From: CAYLQA01 sp964385695
Lineage (GTDB): Bacteria; Desulfobacterota; Desulfobulbia; Desulfobulbales; Desulfurivibrionaceae
Assembly (NCBI GenBank): GCA_964385695.1
Contig: CAYLQA010000007.1
Span: forward strand, 20,519-84,518
Direction of reading: 5' to 3'
DNA length: 64,000 bases
How positions within the stretch are numbered: position 1 is the stretch's first letter; each line of letters begins with the position of its first letter. The notes below the pieces were generated by a model, which was not told the DNA's origin, searched no databases, and saw only the letters and a program-made list of their open reading frames with translations. Below, piece after piece: positions 8,151-16,025 of the stretch. The translations under genes were made by a program, and so were the position numbers.

Positions 8151-10822
8151 TCCGCAGGCGTGTTGGGCTTTTTATCGTCCCCCTGTAAAAGCCCATGCAC
8201 TGCACTGGTAAGGCCTTCCATGGTGAATGGTTTTTGCAAAAAGCCCCTCACACCGAGGCGCATAACCTCTTCCACCCTTGCATCGTAACGAAACCCAGAA
8301 ACCAGCAACACATTGACCTGGCTGTTGATCTCTTTCATCTCCATAAAGGCTTCGCGTCCGGCCTTTATAGGCATAACCATATCCATAATGACTAAGGAAA
8401 TCTTGCTGCTCTTTTCCCTATACCGGTCAACTCCATCCAAACCGTTTATCGCCGTAATTACATCATAACCGGCCATTTCAAGGATTTCGCAGGCGGTCCG
8501 TAACATAATTTCGTCATCATCAACAACCAGGACAAGGCCTTTGCCGTGGTATATATGTTTTTCCCGCACCGCTTCGGTTCCATCAAGTCCCCTTTCTAAA
8601 AAGGGTAGATATACATTAAAGGTGGTTCCTTGGCCGGGCTCACTGTATACGTCAAGAAAACCATTTTGTTGCTGGATGATATTGTAAACCATGGCCAGGC
8701 CAAGTCCGGTACCCTTGCCTTTTTCTTTTGTAGTGAAAAACGGATCAAATATTTTGCCCAGAATCTTCGGAGACATGCCAACGCCGTTGTCACTGACAGA
8801 GATCAACCAATATCTACTCTCAGCAGCCTCGGGGTGAGAGGTGCGAAAAATATCATCCACATCCACCTGTTTCAGCTCGATTGAAAGTGTGCCGCCCCAG
8901 ATATCATCATTGGGGCGCATAAATGTCATTGCATGAACGCCATTAATGCACAGGTTCAACAGGACCTGCTCAATCTGTGTCGGATCAGCCATGACATAGG
9001 CTGATTGCAATGCATAATCAATGATGAAATTGATTGATTTATCAAAGGTATTGTTGGCAATTTTCTTCACATGTTTGATGGATAGATTAAGGTCAACCGG
9101 CACAAGATCAACCTCTTGCTGGCGCGAAAGGGTCAGCAATTGCTGCACCAAGTCCGCTGCCCTTTGGCCTGAATTTTCCATGCGTTTCAGGTAGTCATAA
9201 AGCTCTGTATCGTTCACCTCTTTGCCAATGTTAATTTTGTACTCCAAAAGGGAAATGGTACCGAGAATTCCCCCCAACATATTGTTGAAATCATGGGCCA
9301 GGCCACCTGCCAAGGTGCCGACGGTATCCATTTTTTGTGCCTGTATGAGCTGCTGTTCCTTTTCCTCAAGCTCGGTAATATCATCAAGGCGAATGGCAAT
9401 ACCGTTGGTACCGTTGGCAATGAGCGGGAAAAAGGTCATATTGTAGATGCTGTCGTCATTTTCGTCCGGTTGCTCTCGGTGTAGCTCTACTGGATTTCGG
9501 TACTGGTTAGTTTCACTGAAATACTGTCTGTACTTATCAAAAAACGGGGCAATATCCCAAATTGTTCTGCCGATTGCCTTTGAGGCCGCAACCCCGGTAA
9601 TCTTATATGCGGCTGTATTCCATTGGGTGATGTAGCCATCATGATCAGTGGTAACCAGCATGGAGGGCATGGATTCAATAATATTGCTCAGATAATTACG
9701 CATCCGGGTAATCTCTTCAGCCGCCTTTTTTTGCTGGGTAATGTCCCGAATCAGCCCCTCAAGTAATTTTATCGACCCGGTTTCCTCTTCATACACAGCA
9801 TGACAGGTCAAAGAGCAGTAGAGCTCATCACCATTTAAATGCCGCATAACAAGCTCATAATTCCTTACAAACTTTTTGGTTATGAGTATGTCGTGTAATC
9901 TTTGTGCAGGCTGTAATCCGACAAGGAGGTCGGAAAAAAGGTTTTTACCGATCAACAGATCCCTGTCCTCATACCCGAGAATCTCAAGCATTGTCGGGTT
10001 TACATCCTTTACTTGACCATTGGGTAAAGAAACAAAAACACCTTCCATGGCCCGCTCAAAAAGGGACCGGAATTTTTTTTCTGATTTTTTAAGGGCAAAC
10101 TCCCGTGTTTCAATGTCTGAGCCCATCTTTTCAAGGGCTTGGGAGAGGGTGTTGATTTCACTCACCCATTTACTTTTGGGCTTACGGTAGATGAAATTCC
10201 CCTGACTGATCTCTTTGGTTACATCAACGAGGCGGGCCAGGGGCTTTGTCATTTGCCTTGCGCCGAAAATGCCCAAAACGATCGAGATAAGCCAAACCAC
10301 AAGGGCAGTCAGAATCCCCTTCATGCGAATATCTGAAACCTGCTGCATGATGGGCTCAAGGGATAGAAAAACCCTGGTTTTACCAATTTTCATATCTTCT
10401 ATAACTACAGGTGAGGTAACGATCAGCTGATGATTCCTACGATCACGATGCACACAAATCTCTTCATTTTTCTCTAAGCAATAGGCAGCGATCTCCTTTG
10501 GCAGCATTGTTCCCAATTGATTGACATCGGAATGGGCCAAAACAACACCAACGGTGTCGGTTATGGCAATATCAATCACCTCGGTTCTGTCGGAGAGATC
10601 AGCAATAAACTCCTGCATTGGGGCATAATTTTCAGCAATCAAAAAATCAGCCACGGAAAAAGAGGCGTTCAAAGTAATGGTTTTGCCGTATTGGGCAAGG
10701 TTGCTGGTTGCAAGATCCTTAAAGCGTGATGTGTAAATAAATACGATGGATGCTGTGAGCAGAAGTGTGACAACAAGAAAATAGAGGATGAAGTGGGTGC
10801 GGAGTTTAATATTATACATCAT
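8147..10822 (-). CDS. Hybrid sensor histidine kinase (HAMP-PAS-PAS-HK-REC)
   Basis: 891 residues. TM1 at about 10-30, a periplasmic domain at about 31-165, TM2 at about 168-188 and HAMP at about 190-240. Then come two PAS domains (about 245-365 and 370-490), HisKA with the phospho-accepting His in GGLAHDFNNMLGG (about 510), and HATPase with NGVGM and GTGLGLAMVYNI. A C-terminal receiver carries the acceptor Asp in LVIMDMVMP. The HisKA form (AGGLAHDFNN) is the NtrB/PAS-type common in Desulfobacterota hybrid kinases. It overlaps the upstream PhnD-like gene by 4 bases (ATGA), so that binding protein probably modulates it. No DNA-binding response regulator is nearby; the output is unknown. Confidence 0.92.
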   Translation of the reverse strand: MMYNIKLRTHFILYFLVVTLLLTASIVFIYTSRFKDLATSNLAQYGKTITLNASFSVADFLIAENYAPMQEFIADLSDRTEVIDIAITDTVGVVLAHSDVNQLGTMLPKEIAAYCLEKNEEICVHRDRRNHQLIVTSPVVIEDMKIGKTRVFLSLEPIMQQVSDIRMKGILTALVVWLISIVLGIFGARQMTKPLARLVDVTKEISQGNFIYRKPKSKWVSEINTLSQALEKMGSDIETREFALKKSEKKFRSLFERAMEGVFVSLPNGQVKDVNPTMLEILGYEDRDLLIGKNLFSDLLVGLQPAQRLHDILITKKFVRNYELVMRHLNGDELYCSLTCHAVYEEETGSIKLLEGLIRDITQQKKAAEEITRMRNYLSNIIESMPSMLVTTDHDGYITQWNTAAYKITGVAASKAIGRTIWDIAPFFDKYRQYFSETNQYRNPVELHREQPDENDDSIYNMTFFPLIANGTNGIAIRLDDITELEEKEQQLIQAQKMDTVGTLAGGLAHDFNNMLGGILGTISLLEYKINIGKEVNDTELYDYLKRMENSGQRAADLVQQLLTLSRQQEVDLVPVDLNLSIKHVKKIANNTFDKSINFIIDYALQSAYVMADPTQIEQVLLNLCINGVHAMTFMRPNDDIWGGTLSIELKQVDVDDIFRTSHPEAAESRYWLISVSDNGVGMSPKILGKIFDPFFTTKEKGKGTGLGLAMVYNIIQQQNGFLDVYSEPGQGTTFNVYLPFLERGLDGTEAVREKHIYHGKGLVLVVDDDEIMLRTACEILEMAGYDVITAINGLDGVDRYREKSSKISLVIMDMVMPIKAGREAFMEMKEINSQVNVLLVSGFRYDARVEEVMRLGVRGFLQKPFTMEGLTSAVHGLLQGDDKKPNTPAD

Positions 10823-11682
10823 TGCACCCGGCCGGTCAGATTGTTGATTGTGCTGCGAAAATCATCATAATCTCCATCTTCGGCCTTTACTATGGACTTG
10901 ATCCTTAAACTGTTCAGTATCCTTCTGCCTTCGATGGTTTCAGGGGAAAGTTCAACAAGGACCTGTTGAACTTTTTGTATCAAGGATGGATCAAGATCAT
11001 CCTTTACCACAAAGGGAAACTGCGGAATAGCTTCAGAGCGGGAAATGATGGAAATTTTATCCCGCATATTGTCGAACACAGGGCTATCCAAGGCATCAAG
11101 GCGAATGGTTCCTGCATCAAACTTCCTGTTCACGACTCCGAAGATAATGGAATCAAGCTTGCCAAGGAAAAAGAAGTCAACATCCTTGTCCGGATGCAAT
11201 CCGGCGTTCACGAGCTGCTGGTAAATAAAAAGATGGCCGCCATAAGAGTTTTTACCAACCGAGGCCACCCGTTTGCCTTTCAGTTGAGCGATTGTCTTTA
11301 TTTCACTGTCTTTGCGTACAATCACGCCACCATAAAAACCAGGATCACCTGCGGCAATAACCTTGTATCCGCTGGCAGTCATGTGGAAATAACAGGTCAC
11401 ACAAGGAAAGGCGATATCATAGCTCCCCTGAGCTCCGCGCTCGTTGAATGTTTTAAAATCCGGTGTCGTAACCAGTTGCACGTTGTAGCCGGTGTTTTTT
11501 TTAAGCAATTTCACCAGCGGGGCAAACACATGCATGACGGTACGAGGACTTTTATAAGGGAATACACCGAAACGGAGAGTTTTGTTGTATGGATCCAGGG
11601 CAAGGCAATGCTGCCCCTGAACAAGGAAAAAGAAAAGACCAACAAATATAATAAAACAACATTTTTTACTAATATCACGCAT
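10819..11682 (-). CDS. PhnD-like periplasmic substrate-binding protein
   Basis: 287 residues from the ATG at 11682, which places a hydrophobic signal sequence (CCFIIFVGLFFFLVQG) at the N-terminus. The body matches the PhnD/TauA-like fold of phosphonate or phosphite binding proteins: LRFGVFPYKSPRTVMHVF, VQLVTTPDFKTFNER, YDIAFPCVTCYFHM, LKGKRVASVGKNSYGGHLF and DAGTIRLDALD. No ABC permease or ATPase follows. Instead the gene overlaps a membrane hybrid kinase by 4 bases, so it is more likely a ligand-sensing subunit than a transporter component (inference). The longer frame to 11748 would bury the signal sequence and is less likely. Confidence 0.85.
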   Translation of the reverse strand: MRDISKKCCFIIFVGLFFFLVQGQHCLALDPYNKTLRFGVFPYKSPRTVMHVFAPLVKLLKKNTGYNVQLVTTPDFKTFNERGAQGSYDIAFPCVTCYFHMTASGYKVIAAGDPGFYGGVIVRKDSEIKTIAQLKGKRVASVGKNSYGGHLFIYQQLVNAGLHPDKDVDFFFLGKLDSIIFGVVNRKFDAGTIRLDALDSPVFDNMRDKISIISRSEAIPQFPFVVKDDLDPSLIQKVQQVLVELSPETIEGRRILNSLRIKSIVKAEDGDYDDFRSTINNLTGRVQ

Positions 11683-11815
11683 TGCACACCCATTTCTTAC
11701 TACACCCAAGACATATATTAGAGTGAGACTTTTCTGGATGTCAAGCAATTGCCTAAATAATGAGCCTGAGGTGATTTTTGGGGGTCTACCCCAACAAGTT
11801 AAATGAGTTTCCGAG

Positions 11816-13114
11816 CTAAAAACTGCGTGAAAGAGTGATACTGCTCACATTTCTTAAATAGGTATAGGTGCTGTAATTTGAATTGTTATCGGTGTACTGA
11901 TGATCCAAAATTAATGACCATCCTTTATTGAAATCATGGATGATGCTGCAATTATACATTCTTTGTTCGTCTTCCCGATCAGGGTCGCCAATAAGGTCAT
12001 AATTACTTTTTCTGTAGCTTGCCGCAGCGTATAATTCCCATCCTTTTAAAGGATAATAGCTTATGCCTCCCCTGAGACGGTGCCGGGTAGGAGAGTAGTC
12101 TCCATGATCACGGTCATTTTCCTCAAACATATAATCTGCATATAAGCGCCACTTTTGCTTATCCAATACAGACTTCCCCTCTAAGCGGTGCCGCCACCCA
12201 TCTGAGGTGTTGTACGCCATATCAAGCATGTCAAAGTAAGTAAGGCTGTAACGAAATCGGATCGACGCATCTGGGCCGATATAACGTTGCAGACGGATAC
12301 TTGCGGAAGTTGCCTGCTCAAAGCTTTTACCATCTTGAATGGTATATGTATATTCGCCTTCACTTATAAGTGTCCAATCGCCAAAAGGAAGGCGATAAAA
12401 GAGCCCAGCGTTGATAGAACCAAGATCAAACTCGTTTAAATCGATATACTTTTGGAACAATATGCTGGACTGCAGGCGAAGTTGTTTTTCACCTTGCTCA
12501 TACAGTGGTTTTTTAAAAAAGCCAAACACCTCACCATAAGAGTCACCCTGTTCGCTTGTGACAACAGGATCTCCGCCTGAACTGAGCTGCACGTTGTCGT
12601 CATACCCCAAGGCAAAAGAGTAGTATTTGAGAGTGGGAGAGAGTTGCGAAATCTCCTTACCGTTTAGGCGATCAAGCGCCTCATTGGCAAGGATTTGGAC
12701 TTTGTTGTTTGTTTTTTGTTGTGCCGCTTTTTGAAACCATGTCTTTGCCGTGGCGAGATCATCACTTTTTAAGGCAACTAAGCCAAGATTGTAATGAGCG
12801 AGCGGAGCCATTTTTTCATTGTTGGCTAATGAGAGAAAGGCGTCGTTTGCCTGGCTATACTTCGCCGTTTTAAAGGCACAGACCCCAAGGTTATAAAAAA
12901 GAGATGGTTTATTCATGCCGCATTTTTGAGCCTCGTTAAATGCAGCATGGGCAAGTTGATAATTCCCAGCCCTAAATTTTTTAACACCTTGGCTGAAATG
13001 GCTGGAGGCGATGGACTGCTTGTTTGGCTGGGAATAACAGGGGGGAGAAACTAGGCAAATTACCAGGATGAGCAATACGCGAGATAGAAGTGGCCAAAAC
13101 ATATTTTGTAACAC
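11816..13114 (-). CDS. TPR and outer-membrane beta-barrel protein
   Basis: 432 residues. A signal peptide (about 1-28, ending PPCYS) is followed by TPR-like helical repeats (about 37-165: FRAGNYQLAHAAFNEAQ, LFYNLGVCAFKTAKYSQAN, APLAHYNLGLVAL). The rest, from about 180, is a series of alternating-residue amphipathic strands (YYSFALGYDDNVQLSS, LRLQSSILFQKYIDL, GGISYYPLKGWELYAAASY). The protein ends in the aromatic-terminal strand SITLSRSF, the usual BamA recognition signature. The TPR-then-barrel order resembles Slam-like and exopolysaccharide-export-type proteins, but I cannot name a family. It lies 119 bases downstream of the ECF sigma cluster, on the same strand. Confidence 0.75.
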   Translation of the reverse strand: MLQNMFWPLLSRVLLILVICLVSPPCYSQPNKQSIASSHFSQGVKKFRAGNYQLAHAAFNEAQKCGMNKPSLFYNLGVCAFKTAKYSQANDAFLSLANNEKMAPLAHYNLGLVALKSDDLATAKTWFQKAAQQKTNNKVQILANEALDRLNGKEISQLSPTLKYYSFALGYDDNVQLSSGGDPVVTSEQGDSYGEVFGFFKKPLYEQGEKQLRLQSSILFQKYIDLNEFDLGSINAGLFYRLPFGDWTLISEGEYTYTIQDGKSFEQATSASIRLQRYIGPDASIRFRYSLTYFDMLDMAYNTSDGWRHRLEGKSVLDKQKWRLYADYMFEENDRDHGDYSPTRHRLRGGISYYPLKGWELYAAASYRKSNYDLIGDPDREDEQRMYNCSIIHDFNKGWSLILDHQYTDNNSNYSTYTYLRNVSSITLSRSF

Positions 13115-13233
13115 ACCCCAGTTTCATCATAAAAATTAAAAAAGACGCTCAACACTTATAACCTAAGTGCGTGAACGCCTTAACAATGATCGCTATCCTA
13201 TTAAGAGTCAATGCGGCGAATTGTCGCTCTTTG

Positions 13234-13638
13234 TTAGTTGCCCCCTTTGCCCTTTCCTGGTTGAGAGCCGCCAGCCCCTTGCCCTAGCTGCTCTTTTGCT
13301 TCATTGGCCTGTTCCCGGGCCTCGGCAATTTTGCCTTTGAGATCTTGGGTCTGCTCTTTGGCCTGTTGAGAATGCGAACGTTGCTCCTGCGCCTGTTCAC
13401 GCATCTCCCGCGAGCTTTCCCCTTCTGGCTGCTTGTTATTCAATCGTTTTTGTTGCTGTTGCCGATTACGGAGGAATAAAGGTAAATCAAGCCGGTTGGT
13501 AACCTCCTCGGAGTTATCCACCTCCTCATCAATCACCTCCATGGTGATTTCAAGGTCACCTAAACTCTCTGCGGCCCACAATACTGAACTGCAAGACAAG
13601 AAGAAAAAAGCTGTCAGACACAACAGTAATTTCTTCAT
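13234..13638 (-). CDS. Secreted Gln/Glu-rich coiled-coil protein of the ECF cluster
   Basis: 134 residues from the ATG at 13638 (GGGGAG 7 bases upstream). The signal peptide MKKLLLCLTAFFFLSCSSV ends near VLWAA-ES; the Cys in FLSC could instead be a weak lipobox. An acidic block follows (LGDLEITMEVIDEEVD), then LDLPLFLRN, then a long charged Q/E/K-rich helix (about residues 60-120) predicted to be coiled coil, and a Gly/Lys tail. The function is unknown. Same-strand position 28 bases after the anti-sigma gene suggests one operon with sigma and anti-sigma, so it may be a periplasmic regulator or effector of that system. Confidence 0.72.
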   Translation of the reverse strand: MKKLLLCLTAFFFLSCSSVLWAAESLGDLEITMEVIDEEVDNSEEVTNRLDLPLFLRNRQQQQKRLNNKQPEGESSREMREQAQEQRSHSQQAKEQTQDLKGKIAEAREQANEAKEQLGQGAGGSQPGKGKGGN

Positions 13639-13666
13639 GATGCACTCCCCTTTTAATAGCGTCATT

Positions 13667-14350
13667 TTATACATTAAAGAGAGCCGATGATGTTTGTCTG
13701 GAGATCGAGTTGTCACGGACCTGCATTTTCAACTTCAACTCTCTATGTTTTGACTGGTGGTCAATCCTGGTGATGATTGAGGCCTCACCCTTCATGCTGC
13801 CGACAAGCGGTAAGGTCAAAAGGTTTTTACCTTGGGCAAGATTAGTTACCCATGAAATCTCACGCTGTTCGGGGTGCCCGGCCAATGAGACCTCTTGCGG
13901 CAACATAATGGTAATAAGGGCGCCTTGCAAAGGCTGTGGTGCACGGACAACAAGATTGATATCCTTTGTTTCGTTCAGGTTGATTATTTTGGCAATGGAC
14001 TGTGCTTTTGCTGGTACAATCTGCTGCGGGGGGTGGGACACGGGCACACTGATCAACAACCACGCGATCATGGCTGCAAGCGCAGCTCCGGCCCAGGAAT
14101 ACCAGACAGCTTTCTGTCTTCTGCGCCGCTGCTGTTTCTTTACCGAGGTAAAAACACGCTCAGTAAAATCCGCAGAAGGAGCTTCAACAGGCAGGTCCTT
14201 TAGTGCACTGACAAGCTGCAATGCCTCTTCGTAATAAAGGGCACAGGATTTACAAGCATCAAGGTGCGACCGAATTGCAGCCTCTTCTTCAGCAGCAAGG
14301 ACACCATCGATATAATCGTCAAGCTGTTGTTTTATTGTTTGGCACGTCAT
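13667..14350 (-). CDS. Zinc-binding anti-sigma factor
   Basis: 227 residues from the ATG at 14350, chosen because GAGG lies 8 bases before it (an ATG at 14356 is only 3 bases from the same SD). The N-terminal ZAS domain has the H-x3-C-x2-C motif HLDACKSC at residues 29-36. One transmembrane helix spans about 83-103, preceded by a basic stretch (KKQQRRRRQK). A periplasmic domain of about 120 residues rich in beta strands follows (INLVVRAPQPLQGALITIML...). It binds the ECF sigma encoded 37 bases upstream (inference from the family and gene order). The periplasmic domain is the presumed signal receiver. Confidence 0.88.
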   Translation of the reverse strand: MTCQTIKQQLDDYIDGVLAAEEEAAIRSHLDACKSCALYYEEALQLVSALKDLPVEAPSADFTERVFTSVKKQQRRRRQKAVWYSWAGAALAAMIAWLLISVPVSHPPQQIVPAKAQSIAKIINLNETKDINLVVRAPQPLQGALITIMLPQEVSLAGHPEQREISWVTNLAQGKNLLTLPLVGSMKGEASIITRIDHQSKHRELKLKMQVRDNSISRQTSSALFNV

Positions 14351-14387
14351 AATCATATCCTCATACTTAGGATAACGTTGCATCTGT

Positions 14388-14951
14388 TTACAGGGTTCCA
14401 AGAAGCAGTTTTTTTCTGAGATTGCCCCTGGCACGGTGCAGGCGGGACTTTAAAGTCCCCAGGGGCGTTTCCAAAATATCTTCAAGCTCGGGCAGCGGGT
14501 ATCCCTCAATGTCATGGAGCACGCAAACTACACGCTGCTCAACATTTAAACACCTTATGGCCGCACGTAATTGATCGTTTTTGACCTTTGTTTCAAGCTG
14601 TGCATCCGGGCCGGGATTTGATGAGGCAATCCCATCCAGCACTTCAGGGTCATCCGGCTCACGTTTGGTCTTTAAGAGGCTGAGTGGAGAGCGCCAGAAT
14701 TTACGCTGTTGATCTAAAAAGGTGCGATACAAGACCTTGGCCAACCAAGCGCGTAATTTGTCAATCTCTGTAAGGTTGTTACGATGCAGGTACACCTTGA
14801 CCAGAACATCCTGTACCAGATCTTCGGCATCGGCAACTTTCCCGGTAAAGCGGTAGGCTAAACGGTAGAGAAACTGTAAGTGCGGCCCGAGTACTTTTTC
14901 AAAGTTTTCCGCTTCACTTAACTCTGCGGAAATAGGAACAACCTTATCCAT
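14388..14951 (-). CDS. ECF-family RNA polymerase sigma factor
   Basis: 187 residues. Region 2 (about 20-90) has FLYRLAYRFTGKVADAEDLVQDVLVKVY, the typical sigma-70 r2 signature. Region 4 (about 125-185) has CLNVEQRVVCVLHDIEGYPLPELEDILETPLGTLKSRLHRAR (helix-turn-helix). The start is ambiguous: a TTG at 14960 in the same frame would add three residues. ATG is preferred because a candidate ECF promoter lies so close upstream that the transcript may be nearly leaderless. It is the first gene of the sigma / anti-sigma / coiled-coil cluster and divergent from the HDOD gene. Confidence 0.92.
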   Translation of the reverse strand: MDKVVPISAELSEAENFEKVLGPHLQFLYRLAYRFTGKVADAEDLVQDVLVKVYLHRNNLTEIDKLRAWLAKVLYRTFLDQQRKFWRSPLSLLKTKREPDDPEVLDGIASSNPGPDAQLETKVKNDQLRAAIRCLNVEQRVVCVLHDIEGYPLPELEDILETPLGTLKSRLHRARGNLRKKLLLGTL

Positions 14952-14962
14952 GTTGTTCAATG

Positions 14963-14989
14963 TAACGCTTCTAAAGTGTGATTGGTTCC
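14963..14989 (-). promoter_or_regulatory. Candidate ECF-type promoter for the sigma operon
   Basis: On the minus strand GGAACC (14989-14984) is followed after 16 bases by CGTTA (14967-14963). This matches the general ECF -35 GGAAC and -10 CGT pattern and suggests autoregulation. A start site about 7 bases downstream would fall near 14956, only about 5 bases before the ATG at 14951. No mapping data support it. Confidence 0.42.
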
Positions 14990-15095
14990 ACTATTTTTCA
15001 TTTTTTTGTGAAAAGTTGCGTTTCCGACGCCTTGTTACTGAGCTTTAAATGGTGTAAATTCAGTACATTATCGTTTTCAAGAATAAGGGCACTTC

Positions 15096-15947
15096 ATGAC
15101 CATTCCCATAGGCAAACGCATTGAGCAGCTCGACGATTTTCCCACACTGCCTCAAAGTCTGCATCGCATCTTAAGCGAACTTGATGCCATAGAAACCACA
15201 GCCGACTCATTAGATAAAATCATCGGCGAAGACCCAATGCTTACGGCCCGTATCCTTCGGGTGGCCAACTCAGCAGCCTATGGTGCCATGCGCGAGATCA
15301 GTAGCATTTCCAGGGCGGTCATGACCATGGGCTTTGACGAGGTGCGAAACATTGTCATTGCCCTCTCTTTAACCGGCGCCTTTGCCAATGATTTGGAAAT
15401 GGATGAGTTTGACATCAGTGAGCTGTGGCTCCATTCGGTTGGGGTTGCCAAAGCCGCGCAATTGTTGGCTCGCCACGTCAAGACCCTGGATGAGAATGAG
15501 ATGTTTACCGCAGGGCTCATCCATGATCTTGGCCGGGTACTTTCCTGCCTCTATTTCCAAGATGAAATGCGCGCCATATTTGAAAAATGCCGACAGAACT
15601 CAACCACCCTACTTGAGGCAGAAAAAGAGCTCGAACTCGCCCATGGCGAAGTGGGCGCTTATTTAGCGGTAAAATGGGGATTCAGCGATCTTTTAGCCAC
15701 TGTGGTGCGCTATCATCACAGCCCGACTGCGGCTGGAAATCATATACAGGCAGCATCACTCATCTACCTGGCAGACGGTCTTGCCAAAAAAATCGGCCTT
15801 GGTTGGAGTCATTCGGATGATGATGACAGGTTGCTCATACCAAAAAGTTTAGGCATTAAAGGAGCAACCATCAAAGGGGTGGCGAAGCAGCTCAATGATG
15901 AAAAAAAAGAGCTGCTTGCCAGCTGGAGCCAGGTCATTTTTAATTAG
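15096..15947 (+). CDS. HDOD domain protein
   Basis: 283 residues, a single HDOD domain covering most of the protein: FPTLPQSLHRILSEL, IIGEDPMLTARILRVANSAAYG, ISSISRAVMTMGFDEVRNIVIALSL and AGLIHDLGRVL. HDOD proteins are signalling relatives of HD phosphohydrolases, often acting in motility, stress or chemotaxis control, usually without proven catalysis. Here the HD pair is kept in LIHDLGRVL (about 148), followed by HGEVGAYLAVKWGF and YHHSP. The SD AAGGG is 7 bases upstream. The stop codon TAG is the first triplet of a perfect 14-bp inverted repeat. Confidence 0.88.
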   Translation: MTIPIGKRIEQLDDFPTLPQSLHRILSELDAIETTADSLDKIIGEDPMLTARILRVANSAAYGAMREISSISRAVMTMGFDEVRNIVIALSLTGAFANDLEMDEFDISELWLHSVGVAKAAQLLARHVKTLDENEMFTAGLIHDLGRVLSCLYFQDEMRAIFEKCRQNSTTLLEAEKELELAHGEVGAYLAVKWGFSDLLATVVRYHHSPTAAGNHIQAASLIYLADGLAKKIGLGWSHSDDDDRLLIPKSLGIKGATIKGVAKQLNDEKKELLASWSQVIFN

Positions 15948-16009
15948 TGTCGCGTCAAGGATGAAAAAGACCAAGTAAGATGCGTCAGTTCAGAGTTGAC
16001 GCGACACTA
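15945..16009. repeat. 14-bp perfect inverted repeat overlapping the HDOD stop codon
   Basis: The arms 15945-15958 (TAGTGTCGCGTCAA) and 15996-16009 (its exact reverse complement) enclose 37 bases. The first three bases are the HDOD stop codon. There is no T-tract after either arm, so it is not a canonical intrinsic terminator. It lies between convergent genes (HDOD and cobA-hemD) and may be a bidirectional structural element or a REP/MITE-like unit. Confidence 0.7.
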
Positions 16010-16025
16010 GACCGGCGCTGTTGTT

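Noticed and set aside
10966..11721. 251-codon plus-strand ORF opposite the PhnD-like gene
   Set aside because: Antisense shadow; no domain and no SD.
11683..11815. Possible small gene before the PhnD-like gene
   Set aside because: Only short frames without SD; the region is more likely the 3' end and leader of the flanking genes.
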